This document shows positions 50,993-58,287 of a stretch of DNA of 64,000 nucleotides, piece by piece. Position numbers and translations under genes: made by a program. Positions within the stretch are counted from its first letter, which is position 1; each line of letters opens with the position of its first letter. Below the pieces are notes generated by a model. That model was given only the letters and a program-made list of their open reading frames with translations, was not told where the DNA came from and did not search any database. The stretch covers positions 124,001 through 188,000 of the forward strand of contig NZ_BSRQ01000018.1 of assembly GCF_030268685.1 (NCBI RefSeq). Direction: 5' to 3'. The DNA is from Microtetraspora sp. NBRC 13810. GTDB lineage: Bacteria; Actinomycetota; Actinomycetes; Streptosporangiales; Streptosporangiaceae.

Positions 50993-51640
50993 TTGTTGCT
51001 CCCCCTCCAGGCGCTGGCGGGCGCGCTCGTCGCCGGCGCCGTCGCGCTCGGCCTGCCCGCCCACCCCTTCGGGCCGCCGTCCACGGCCCGGATCGGCGCG
51101 GACGGGTCGCGGGTGACCCTCTCCTGGCTGGCGGCCGAGGACGACTGGGTCGCCCTCGGCCAGTCGCTCGGCGCCTTCGAGGACCCCACGTCGGGCCCGG
51201 TCTCGACCGCTTTGACCGGTGAGCAGAAGCTCGCCCGCTCGCCCGCCGTACGCGACTATCTGCTCTCCCACGTCACCGTCTCCCAGGACGGGCGGCCCTG
51301 CCCGGGGCGGCTGGAGGCGCTGGAACGCCTGGTCGCCGAGGGGGCGCGGTTCAGTTTCTCCTGCCCGGCGCCGGTGACCGGGGTGGACGTGACGGTCCGG
51401 GCGCTGACCGACCTGAACTCCGCCTACCGCACGATGCTCACCGCGGAGGGTCCGGCCACGCCGGCGCAGTCGCTGCTGACCGCGACCAGGCACACCGAGC
51501 GCGTGTCCTTCTCCGGCTCGGGGGCGGGCGTACCGGGGTCGGTGACCGTTCTCGCCGCGGGCACCGGCGCGGTGGCGGTGGCCGGCGCGGGCGTGCTGGT
51601 GGCGCTGCGGTCGCGGCGCCGGGCGGGCGGCCGGGCGTGA
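50993..51640 (+). CDS. exported/anchored protein of unknown function upstream of nicO
   Basis: This 215-residue protein has an N-terminal hydrophobic segment (signal or anchor), an outer region of about 150 residues, and a C-terminal helix followed by RSRRRAGGRA, so it is probably a type I membrane protein with its bulk outside. The outer part has STARIGADGSRVTLSWLAAEDDW (in parts) and two cysteines (RPCPG and FSCPAP). TTG 50993 follows AGGAG by six bases. It overlaps the NicO gene by 4 bp, so it probably helps metal export, as small periplasmic partners do for RcnA-type systems. Confidence 0.65.
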   Translation: MLLPLQALAGALVAGAVALGLPAHPFGPPSTARIGADGSRVTLSWLAAEDDWVALGQSLGAFEDPTSGPVSTALTGEQKLARSPAVRDYLLSHVTVSQDGRPCPGRLEALERLVAEGARFSFSCPAPVTGVDVTVRALTDLNSAYRTMLTAEGPATPAQSLLTATRHTERVSFSGSGAGVPGSVTVLAAGTGAVAVAGAGVLVALRSRRRAGGRA

Positions 51641-52473
51641 ACGGCATGCTCGACGCGGAGAGCCGGCTGATCGCCCTGTTCGACGGCGCGGGGGTCTTCT
51701 GGGTGGTGCTGGCCGTGGCCTTCGGCGTCGGCGCGCTGCACGCCGTCGCGCCGGGGCACGGGAAGAGCGTGACGGCGGCCTACCTGATCGGCACCCGCGG
51801 CCGTTACCGTGACGCGCTGCGCCTCGGGGTGGTCGTCGCGGTGATGCACACCTTCTCCGTGCTGGTGCTGGCGCTGGCCTGGGTCGGGCTGAGCGCGGGG
51901 TTCGGCACGAAGTCGGTCACCGCCTGGATGCAGGTCCTCGCCGGTCTCGTGGTGATCGGCGTCGGCGCCCATCTGGTCTACCGCCACCTGCGGCGTCCGG
52001 CCGGTCACGGGCACGGCCACGGCCACGGTCATGGACACGGTCATGGACACGGTCATGGACACGGTCATGGACACGGTCATGGACACGGTCATGGGCACGG
52101 TCATGGGCACGGTCATGGGCACGGGGAACACGAGCCCGCGGATCCCTGGTCGCGGCGGGGGTTGTTGCTGCTGGCGTTGTCGGGCGGGCTGCTGCCCTCG
52201 CCTTCGGCGTTCGTCGTGCTGGTGAGCGGGTTGCTGACCGGGCGGGCGGCGGGCGCGGTGGTGCTGGTGGTGGCGTTCGGGGCCGGGATGGCGGTCACCC
52301 TCACTCTGGTCGGCGTGGCGACGATCCGGGGGGCGGCGCTGCTGGCCGGCCGCGCGCCGGGCCGGCGGGTGGCCGCGTTCGTGGCGGCGTGGCTGCCGGC
52401 TGCGGCGGGGGTGGCGGTGGCCGTGGGCGGCTGTTTCTATCTGGTGGCGGCGGTCAGTGCCCTGACGGCGTAG
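51637..52473 (+). CDS. NicO/RcnA-family nickel/cobalt exporter with long Gly-His tract
   Basis: This 278-residue membrane protein has about six helices and the family motif HAVAPGHGKSVTAAYLIG in the first third, with LSGGLLPSPSAFVVLVS later, corresponding to the two conserved metal-handling segments. Between them, from about residue 124 to 163, is a run of roughly twenty His-Gly pairs that should bind Ni or Co. The tract is encoded by 12-bp DNA repeats. GTG 51637 overlaps the upstream gene's stop. Members expel Ni/Co from the cytoplasm. Confidence 0.88.
   Translation: MNGMLDAESRLIALFDGAGVFWVVLAVAFGVGALHAVAPGHGKSVTAAYLIGTRGRYRDALRLGVVVAVMHTFSVLVLALAWVGLSAGFGTKSVTAWMQVLAGLVVIGVGAHLVYRHLRRPAGHGHGHGHGHGHGHGHGHGHGHGHGHGHGHGHGHGHGHGHGEHEPADPWSRRGLLLLALSGGLLPSPSAFVVLVSGLLTGRAAGAVVLVVAFGAGMAVTLTLVGVATIRGAALLAGRAPGRRVAAFVAAWLPAAAGVAVAVGGCFYLVAAVSALTA
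52004..52123 (+). repeat. 12-bp tandem repeats coding for the His-Gly tract
   Basis: The segment contains about five copies of GGTCATGGACAC followed by three of GGTCATGGGCAC, preceded by degenerate GGGCACGGCCAC units. All keep the frame and code for (Gly-His)n. Copy-number change here would alter the metal-binding tract length without a frameshift. Confidence 0.92.
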
Positions 52474-52645
52474 CGGCTGCGTGCTCTTTTCCCTCCACCC
52501 TGGGAGATCGACACGGCATTATCGGCATATATGTCCCAAAAGTGTGCATTTGCGACATTTGGAGGATTGGTGGGGGCATGCCGTTGTGCGGGATGGATCG
52601 TATGTGCGCCGATCGGAGCCGCGTCCATCGGTCAAGGAGGTACAC

Positions 52646-53359
52646 GTGAAGACATCCGCACTTCTCGTCTCGGGCCTGGCCGCACTGGCACTGGCCCCCA
52701 TCTCCCCCCTCGCCCAGGCGTCCGTCACTCCCGAACCACCGGACACCACGGCGCCCACCGAGACGACGGCGCCGGAGGACACCACCGCGCCCGGTCAGAG
52801 TCCGGAGGAGTCTCCCGGTGAGACCACCTCGCCCGAGGCGACGCCCACCGGAGAGGAGTCGCCGGGGGCCACGCCGACCGGGGCGGCGGCGCCGTTCGGG
52901 CCGGGCTGTGCCAGCCTGCCCGCGTCGGGGCCCGGCAGCCTGCAGAGCGCGGCCGGCAAGCCGGTCGCCGCGGCCGTCGCCGACAACCCCAAGCTCTCCA
53001 CCCTCTCGAAGGCCATCAAGGCGGCCGACCTGACGCAGCGGCTGGACTCCGCCAAGGACATCACCGTCTTCGCGCCCACCGATGACGCCTTCTCCGAGAT
53101 CTCCAAGGACGAGCTCGACAAGCTGCTGGCCAACAAGCAGCAGCTCCGCCGGATCCTCAGCTACCACGTGGTCGAGGGCAAGAAGACCAAGGCCGACCTG
53201 TCCAACGCGACGCTGACCACGATGGAAGGCGGGCAGTTGACGGTCAAGGGCTCGGGCAACGACTACACGGTCAACGATGACGCCAAGATCGAGTGTGGCG
53301 GCATCCCTACCAAGAACGCCACCGTCTACCTCATCGACAAGGTGCTCATGCCCCGGTGA
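52646..53359 (+). CDS. secreted fasciclin (FAS1) domain protein
   Basis: This 237-residue exported protein has a signal peptide (residues 1-26, ending AQA), a Pro/Thr/Glu-rich linker with TTAP and SPEATPTGEE repeats to about residue 75, and one FAS1 domain (about 85-237) with LSTLSKAIKAADLTQRLD, ITVFAPTDDAFSEI, LSYHVVEG and ATVYLIDKVLMP. FAS1 domains mediate adhesion to surfaces or polymers. GTG 52646 has the strong ribosome site AAGGAGG. The upstream 170 bp is AT-richer (GGCATATATGTCCC) and likely holds the promoter. Confidence 0.9.
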   Translation: MKTSALLVSGLAALALAPISPLAQASVTPEPPDTTAPTETTAPEDTTAPGQSPEESPGETTSPEATPTGEESPGATPTGAAAPFGPGCASLPASGPGSLQSAAGKPVAAAVADNPKLSTLSKAIKAADLTQRLDSAKDITVFAPTDDAFSEISKDELDKLLANKQQLRRILSYHVVEGKKTKADLSNATLTTMEGGQLTVKGSGNDYTVNDDAKIECGGIPTKNATVYLIDKVLMPR

Positions 53360-53481
53360 TCACCTGCTGCCTCGCGCGGCCACCGCCCGCATCGCCGGCG
53401 GTGGCCGCCTTCGTGCGCGCCCGGGTCCCACGGGTTCGGGGGCAAGGGTAAAACCAGGGGGTGTTCACGGAATGCGATAGC

Positions 53482-54249
53482 ATGTTCACTGTGAGTTACG
53501 TAGTGGTCAACGTGTTCCGCGGCCTCGCCCGCTGCGTCGGCCGCCGCGGCGCGAGCCTCCTCTTCGTCGGCATGCTGTCGTTCGTGCTGAGCACCTCGCT
53601 GGCGTTCGCACCCCCCGAGCTGCGGGCGGCGCCCGCCTTCCAGGCGCTGGACGAGGTGGCCCCGCTCGCCGTGTGGGCCGCGCTCTGGGCCGTGTCCGGG
53701 ATCGTGTGCTTCGTGCAGGCGTTCATGCGCGTCGACCGGATCACCTTCGCCCTGGCCTCGGCCACCTGGTGGGCCTACGGCCTGGCCTACTTCGTCGGGG
53801 TGTTCAGCGGCGTCAACCCGCGCGGCTGGGTGACCGGGGGCATCTGGATCGTCTTCGGCGCCTACATCGCCTTCGTCATCTCCACCTGGCCCGAGGTCGT
53901 CGATCTGCGCATACCGCCGGGCGAGTCGGGCGACGCGATCATCACAGCCGACGCCGGGGGCGTCGTGCGCGCGTTCAACGCACCCGCCGAGGCGCTGTTC
54001 GGCTGGGAGGCGGCGTCCATCGTCGGCCGTCCCGTCACCGTGCTGATGCCCGAGCGGTTCCATCCCGCCCACCGGGCGGGTGTCGCCAGGGTCAGGGAGA
54101 GCGGGCAGCTCAAGCTCTCCGGGCGGGTGCTGGAGCTGACCGGGCGGCACGCGGACGGCACGGAGTTCCCCATAGAGCTGACCCTCACCGAGCTGAGCAC
54201 CCCCGCGGGCGTCACCTACAGCGGCCTGGTGAGGCGGGGCGCCGAATGA
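53482..54249 (+). CDS. holin-like membrane protein fused to a PAS domain
   Basis: This 255-residue protein has four predicted helices in the first 145 residues (LLFVGMLSFVLSTSLAFA, VWAALWAVSGIVCFVQAF, WWAYGLAYFVGVFSG and WIVFGAYIAFVIS), followed by a PAS domain with GDAIITADAGGVVRAFNAPAEALFGW (read in parts) and GRHADGTEFPIELTLTEL. The membrane part resembles membrane proteins of actinobacteriophages; PAS domains sense ligands or redox state. No kinase or output domain follows. ATG 53482 was chosen; an earlier GTG at 53461 and a later GTG at 53491 are possible. The stop overlaps the next gene. Confidence 0.7.
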   Translation: MFTVSYVVVNVFRGLARCVGRRGASLLFVGMLSFVLSTSLAFAPPELRAAPAFQALDEVAPLAVWAALWAVSGIVCFVQAFMRVDRITFALASATWWAYGLAYFVGVFSGVNPRGWVTGGIWIVFGAYIAFVISTWPEVVDLRIPPGESGDAIITADAGGVVRAFNAPAEALFGWEAASIVGRPVTVLMPERFHPAHRAGVARVRESGQLKLSGRVLELTGRHADGTEFPIELTLTELSTPAGVTYSGLVRRGAE

Positions 54250-54605
54250 TGTCGATCATCCAGGACGTCGTGGTCCAGCTCGCCATCGGCGCCGTCCCGC
54301 TCGGCGTCGCCTGGTTCGCCTACCGCAGCGCCACGGACGCCAACCGCAAGACCGCGGAGTCGTCGCGGGCCGCCGCCGAGCAGCAGGCCCAGCTTGAGCG
54401 GTCCAAGGTGGACGTCGAGGCGTTCAGCAGGGCAGAGGGCATCTACAACAACAGCCTCAACCTGCTGGAGCGGCAGCTCGCCCGGTCCCAGGAGCAGATC
54501 GTCGCCCTGGAGCAGGCGGTGGCCGTGCTGCGCGCCCAGCTCATCCAGGCCGGCATCCCGCCGGACCCGCGTACCACCGTGCACATCACCATCTCCCGGG
54601 AGTGA
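54246..54605 (+). CDS. small membrane-anchored coiled-coil protein
   Basis: This 119-residue protein has an N-terminal hydrophobic helix (VVQLAIGAVPLGVAWFAY), then a long coiled coil from about residue 28 (KTAESSRAAAEQQAQLERSK and LERQLARSQEQIVALEQAVAVLRAQL, in parts), ending in a short tail. It is translationally coupled (ATGA) to the PAS-fused membrane protein. Similar paired small proteins accompany holin-like genes in actinophages. It may anchor or oligomerise its partner; a phage origin is likely but unproven. Confidence 0.65.
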   Translation: MMSIIQDVVVQLAIGAVPLGVAWFAYRSATDANRKTAESSRAAAEQQAQLERSKVDVEAFSRAEGIYNNSLNLLERQLARSQEQIVALEQAVAVLRAQLIQAGIPPDPRTTVHITISRE

Positions 54606-54674
54606 TCCGGGTGCTCGCGGTCCGTCCGGGTGCGGTTGAATGCAGGCATGACAGCCGGGAACCTGGGGGACCGA

Positions 54675-55493
54675 ATGGATCGACAGCTGACCGTGATGGC
54701 GGTGCACGCACACCCCGACGACGAGGTGATCGGCACCGGCGGGATCCTCGCCCGCTATGCCGCGGAAGGCGTGCGCACGGTCCTGGTGACCTGCACCGAC
54801 GGCGGTCAGGGCGACGGCCCCGGCGGGGTCAAGCCGGGGGAGCCCGGCCACGACGAGGCCGCGGTGGCCGAGCGGCGGATGGTCGAGCTGCGCGAGTCCG
54901 TCGAGCATCTGGGCATCGCCCATCTCGAACTGCTGGGCCACAAGGACTCCGGCATGGTGGGCTGGCCGGCCAACACCGCCCCCGGCGCCTTCGCCGAGGT
55001 CCCGGTGGAGCGGGCCGCGGCCAGGCTGGCCGAGCTGATGGAGCACTACCGGCCCCAGGTCGTCGTCACCTACGACGAGAACGGCGGATACGGTCACCCC
55101 GACCACATCCAGGCGCACCGGATCGCCGTCGCCGCGGCCGAGCTGACCGGCATCCCGGACAAGCTCTACTACGTCGCCGTGCCGCGCGCCCGGTTCCACG
55201 AGCTGTTCGAGGCCATGCGCGTGGCCGGGGTCGGCCCGGAGGACTTCGAGCTGCCCGACGACTTCGGCACCCCCGACGAGCTGATCACCAGCGTCGTGGA
55301 CGTGGCGCCGTTCGTCGAGCAGAAGGTCAAGGCGCTGCGCGCGCACGAGAGCCAGGGAGACAGCATCTTCTTCCTGCGCCTGCCCGAGGAGATCCAGCAC
55401 CGGGCCTTCTCCCAGGAGTCCTTCGTCCGTCACCTGTGCCGGGTGCCCGCACCCGACCACGAGGACGACCTGTTCGCCGGCCTGCGCGGCTGA
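54675..55493 (+). CDS. PIG-L family deacetylase (LmbE/MshB-like)
   Basis: This 272-residue zinc enzyme has the family signature MAVHAHPDDEVIGTGG with the His/Asp/Asp metal and catalytic residues, VLVTCTDGGQGD, LELLGHKDSGM, and the later YGHPDHIQAH histidine pair. Members deacetylate N-acetylglucosamine derivatives, as in mycothiol synthesis (MshB) or conjugate cleavage (Mca). It lacks features that would fix it as either. ATG 54675 has GGGGGA five bases upstream; earlier starts at 54648 and 54630 are possible. A strong hairpin follows the stop. Confidence 0.88.
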   Translation: MDRQLTVMAVHAHPDDEVIGTGGILARYAAEGVRTVLVTCTDGGQGDGPGGVKPGEPGHDEAAVAERRMVELRESVEHLGIAHLELLGHKDSGMVGWPANTAPGAFAEVPVERAAARLAELMEHYRPQVVVTYDENGGYGHPDHIQAHRIAVAAAELTGIPDKLYYVAVPRARFHELFEAMRVAGVGPEDFELPDDFGTPDELITSVVDVAPFVEQKVKALRAHESQGDSIFFLRLPEEIQHRAFSQESFVRHLCRVPAPDHEDDLFAGLRG

Positions 55494-55506
55494 CCGCCCG
55501 GCCTCG

Positions 55507-55536
55507 CCGTCCCCGGGGCGCCCGCCCCGGGGACGG
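55507..55536 (+). terminator. GC-rich hairpin after the PIG-L deacetylase gene
   Basis: Perfect 14-bp arms CCGTCCCCGGGGCG and CGCCCCGGGGACGG flank a 2-base centre, 13 bases after the stop. It lacks a T-tract but is the strongest stem in this part of the window. Confidence 0.8.
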
Positions 55537-55552
55537 CGGACCGGAAACGCGA

Positions 55553-55577
55553 AACCCCAGGTCGGCGACCTGGGGTT
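55553..55577 (-). terminator. terminator of the tRNA Gly-Val cluster
   Basis: Arms AACCCCAGGTC and GACCTGGGGTT pair over 11 bp around a 3-base loop, just 4 bases beyond the encoded CCA end of tRNA-Val. The arm begins like that of the terminator after the first cluster, but the inner part differs. Confidence 0.85.
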
Positions 55578-55580
55578 GGA

Positions 55581-55655
55581 TGGTGGGCGATACTGGGATT
55601 GAACCAGTGGCCTCTACCGTGTCAAGGTAGCGCTCTCCCACTGAGCTAATCGCCC
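55581..55655 (-). tRNA. tRNA-Val(GAC), second copy
   Basis: This gene has the same sequence as the copy at 17433-17507 over the mature tRNA, with acceptor GGGCGAT/ATCGCCC, anticodon loop TTGACAC and encoded CCA (55581-55583). Confidence 0.97.
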
Positions 55656-55731
55656 CCACGCCGCTCCACGGGGTGGAGCGCGATCGCGGTCGCGCCGCCG
55701 CGGGTGATCCCGGCGGAGCGGAGCCGCTCCG

Positions 55732-55804
55732 AGCGGACGACGGGATTCGAACCCGCGACCCTCACCTTGGCAAGGTGATGCTCTACCAGCTGAGCCACGT
55801 CCGC
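55732..55804 (-). tRNA. tRNA-Gly(GCC), second copy
   Basis: This gene has the same sequence as the copy at 17627-17699, with acceptor GCGGACG/CGTCCGC and anticodon GCC. It is the first gene of a two-gene cluster. The spacer to tRNA-Val differs from the first cluster and holds no tRNA-Cys. Confidence 0.97.
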
Positions 55805-55941
55805 GTGACGGCCGCCTGAACACCCGGCCGCACGTAGAGAACTTTAGCGAATCCCGGCCCGCTCCCCAAACCGGATTCGGCGACCCGGCCTCCGGGACAC
55901 TTCGACCGGGCCCCAACGATGGATGGGTTAGCGTCGATGAC

Positions 55942-56685
55942 ATGGTGGAACACGTCGCGCACGACGCGGACATCTCCCAGGTCGCGGCCCTGATGGCGGA
56001 GCCGGCGCGGGCCGCGATGCTCACCGCGCTGCTGGACGGGCGGGCGCTGGCCGCGGGCGAACTCGCCCGGCTGGCCGGCGTGAGCGCCGCCACCGCGAGC
56101 GCCCATCTGCGCAGGCTCCTCGACGGGGAGCTGGTGACCGTGGTGAGCCAGGGGCGGCACCGGTACTACCGGCTGGCCGGCTCCGAGGTGGCCGAGGCCC
56201 TGGAGGTCCTGGCGAAGATCAGCCCGCGGCCGCCGGTCCGCTCGCTCAGGGCGGCCCGCCAGGCGCGCATGCTCCAGGAGGCCCGTACCTGCTACGACCA
56301 TCTCGCCGGGCGGGCCGGCGTCGAACTCCTCGACCGCCTGCTCGGCGGCGGCTGCCTGGTGCCCGCCGGGGAGGGCTTCGAGGTGACCGCCGGAGGCGAA
56401 GAGGTGCTGGCGGGGCTTGGAGTGGACCTCACCGGGGTACGGCGAGCGAGAAGGAGGTTCGCCGCCTCGTGCCTTGACTGGACCGAGCGCCGGCCGCATC
56501 TCGGCGGGGCGCTGGGCGCGGCCGTGACCGGCAGGCTGCTCGATCAGGGGTGGTTCGAGCGCGGGACGACGCCCAGGGCGTTGCGGCAGACCGAGGCGGG
56601 GCGCCAGGGCTTCGCCGCTCTGGCCGCAGCCGTGCGTCATCCTGCGGAGGCGTCCTCGGGGCCGGCCGTGATGTCGGTTCGGTAA
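55942..56685 (+). CDS. ArsR-type winged-helix regulator
   Basis: This 247-residue regulator has an ArsR winged helix in the first 95 residues: MAEPARAAMLTALLDG, AAGELARLAGVSAATASAHLRRL (read in parts; recognition helix SAATASAHLRRL) and GRHRYYRLAG in the wing. The C-terminal 150 residues contain LQEARTCYDHLAGRAGVELLDRLL, typical of a longer actinobacterial ArsR group with an extra helical domain. The classic metal cysteine motif ELCVCD is absent, so a metal role is unlikely. TAGCGT 8 bases before ATG 55942 suggests a leaderless mRNA. Its targets are unknown. Confidence 0.85.
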   Translation: MVEHVAHDADISQVAALMAEPARAAMLTALLDGRALAAGELARLAGVSAATASAHLRRLLDGELVTVVSQGRHRYYRLAGSEVAEALEVLAKISPRPPVRSLRAARQARMLQEARTCYDHLAGRAGVELLDRLLGGGCLVPAGEGFEVTAGGEEVLAGLGVDLTGVRRARRRFAASCLDWTERRPHLGGALGAAVTGRLLDQGWFERGTTPRALRQTEAGRQGFAALAAAVRHPAEASSGPAVMSVR

Positions 56686-56734
56686 GGGGCTGAGATGTTC
56701 TACGGAAGTCACCTGGTGGGGAAGTGAGCGAGAC

Positions 56735-58282
56735 ATGCGCGACGACGGGGTCGTGGGGGTCGGCCCGGAGCCGCTGAGCTTCGCCGACGTCATCAGGGTC
56801 GCCCGGCACGGCGCCGCCATACGGCTGACCGACGCCGCGATGGCGGCGATGGAGGCCGCGCGGTCGCGCGTCGAGGATCTCGCGGAGCGCCCCGTCCCCG
56901 CCTACGGCGTCTCCACCGGGTTCGGCGCGCTCGCCTCCCGGCACATCGACCCGCCGCTCCGCGCGCGGCTCCAGCGCTCCCTGATCCGCTCGCACGCCGC
57001 GGGCTCGGGTCCGGAGGTGGAGGTGGAGGTCGTGCGCGCGATGACGCTGCTGCGGCTGCACACCCTCGCCACCGGGCACACCGGCGTACGGCCGGGCACC
57101 GCGCTGGTGATGCAGGGCATGCTGAACGGCGGGATCACGCCGGTCGTGCACGAGTACGGCAGCCTGGGCTGCTCCGGCGACCTGGCGCCGCTCTCACACG
57201 TCGCCCTGGCGGTCATGGGGGAGGGCGTCGTCCTCGACGAGAAGGGTGTGCGCCGCCCGGCGGAGGAGGCGCTGAGGCAGGCCGGGATCGAGCCCGCCGT
57301 GCTCTCCGCCAAGGAGGGCCTGGCGCTGATCAACGGCACCGACGGCATGCTGGGCATGCTCGTGCTCGCCCTCGACGACCTCACCCGGCTGCTCAAGGCG
57401 GCCGACATCGCCGCCGCCATGAGCGTCGAAGGGCTGCTCGGCACCGACCGGGTCTTCGCCGCCGACCTCCAGGCGCTGCGGCCGCATCCCGGCCAGGCCG
57501 CCAGCGCCGCCAACCTGCGCACGCTGCTCCGCGACTCGGCGATCATGGCGGGCCACCGCGACGGCTCGTGCACCCTCGTCCAGGACGCCTATTCGCTGCG
57601 CTGCGCCCCCCAGGTGGCCGGCGCCGCCCGGGACACGCTCGCGCACGCGGCGGCGGTCGCCGAGCGCGAGCTCGCCTCCGCGATCGACAACCCGGTGGTG
57701 CTGGACGACGGCCGGGTGGAGTCGAACGGCAACTTCCACGGCGCCCCGGTCGCCTACGTGCTGGACTTCCTGGCCATCGCGGTGGCCGACGTCGCGTCCA
57801 TGTCCGAGCGGCGCACCGACCGCTTCCTGGACACCGCGCGCAACCACGGCCTGCCCGCGTTCCTCGCCGACGACCCGGGCGTCGACTCCGGGCACATGAT
57901 CGCCCAGTACACCCAGGCGGCGATCGTCTCCGAGCTCAAGCGGCTGGCCGTACCGGCGAGCGTGGACTCGATCCCCAGCTCGGCGATGCAGGAGGACCAC
58001 GTCTCGATGGGCTGGGCCGCGGCGCGCAAGCTGCGCCGGGCGCTGGACGGGCTCACCCGGGTGCTGGCCGTGGAGATCCTCACCGCCGCCCGCGGGATCG
58101 ACATGCGCGCCCCCAGCCCGCCCGCGCCCGCGACCGGCGCCGTCGTGGCCGCGCTCCGCGAGGAGGTCGGGGGGCCGGGGCCGGACCGGTTCCTCGCCCC
58201 GGAGATCGAGTCCGCGGTGCGGCTGCTCGCCGACGGCTCGCTGCTCGCCGCGGCCGAGTCCGTGACCGGGCCCCTCGCCTGA
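56735..58282 (+). CDS. hutH: histidine ammonia-lyase
   Basis: This 515-residue enzyme removes ammonia from histidine to give urocanate. The MIO cofactor forms from the triad in GSLGCSGDLAPLSH, where Cys replaces the common Ala, as in Streptomyces histidases. YGVSTGFG supplies the catalytic Tyr. SLIRSHAAGSG has the Ser-His pair that marks histidine rather than phenylalanine or tyrosine lyases, and QEDHVSMG is the late signature. The rest of the hut pathway is not in the window, as is usual in actinomycetes. ATG 56735 was chosen as the first conserved start. Confidence 0.92.
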   Translation: MRDDGVVGVGPEPLSFADVIRVARHGAAIRLTDAAMAAMEAARSRVEDLAERPVPAYGVSTGFGALASRHIDPPLRARLQRSLIRSHAAGSGPEVEVEVVRAMTLLRLHTLATGHTGVRPGTALVMQGMLNGGITPVVHEYGSLGCSGDLAPLSHVALAVMGEGVVLDEKGVRRPAEEALRQAGIEPAVLSAKEGLALINGTDGMLGMLVLALDDLTRLLKAADIAAAMSVEGLLGTDRVFAADLQALRPHPGQAASAANLRTLLRDSAIMAGHRDGSCTLVQDAYSLRCAPQVAGAARDTLAHAAAVAERELASAIDNPVVLDDGRVESNGNFHGAPVAYVLDFLAIAVADVASMSERRTDRFLDTARNHGLPAFLADDPGVDSGHMIAQYTQAAIVSELKRLAVPASVDSIPSSAMQEDHVSMGWAAARKLRRALDGLTRVLAVEILTAARGIDMRAPSPPAPATGAVVAALREEVGGPGPDRFLAPEIESAVRLLADGSLLAAAESVTGPLA

Positions 58283-58287
58283 CCCGG

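Noticed and set aside
52004-52123. 12-bp repeats considered as a CRISPR-like array
   Set aside because: The units are contiguous without spacers and code in frame for His-Gly pairs in a NicO exporter.
55942-56685. ArsR protein as a metal sensor for the nearby nickel exporter
   Set aside because: The cysteine metal motif is absent and the exporter is 3.5 kb away beyond a tRNA cluster and other genes.
56735-58282. Phenylalanine or tyrosine ammonia-lyase instead of histidine ammonia-lyase
   Set aside because: The selectivity position reads Ser-His (RSHAAG), as in histidases, and QEDHVSMG with the CSG triad matches Streptomyces HutH.
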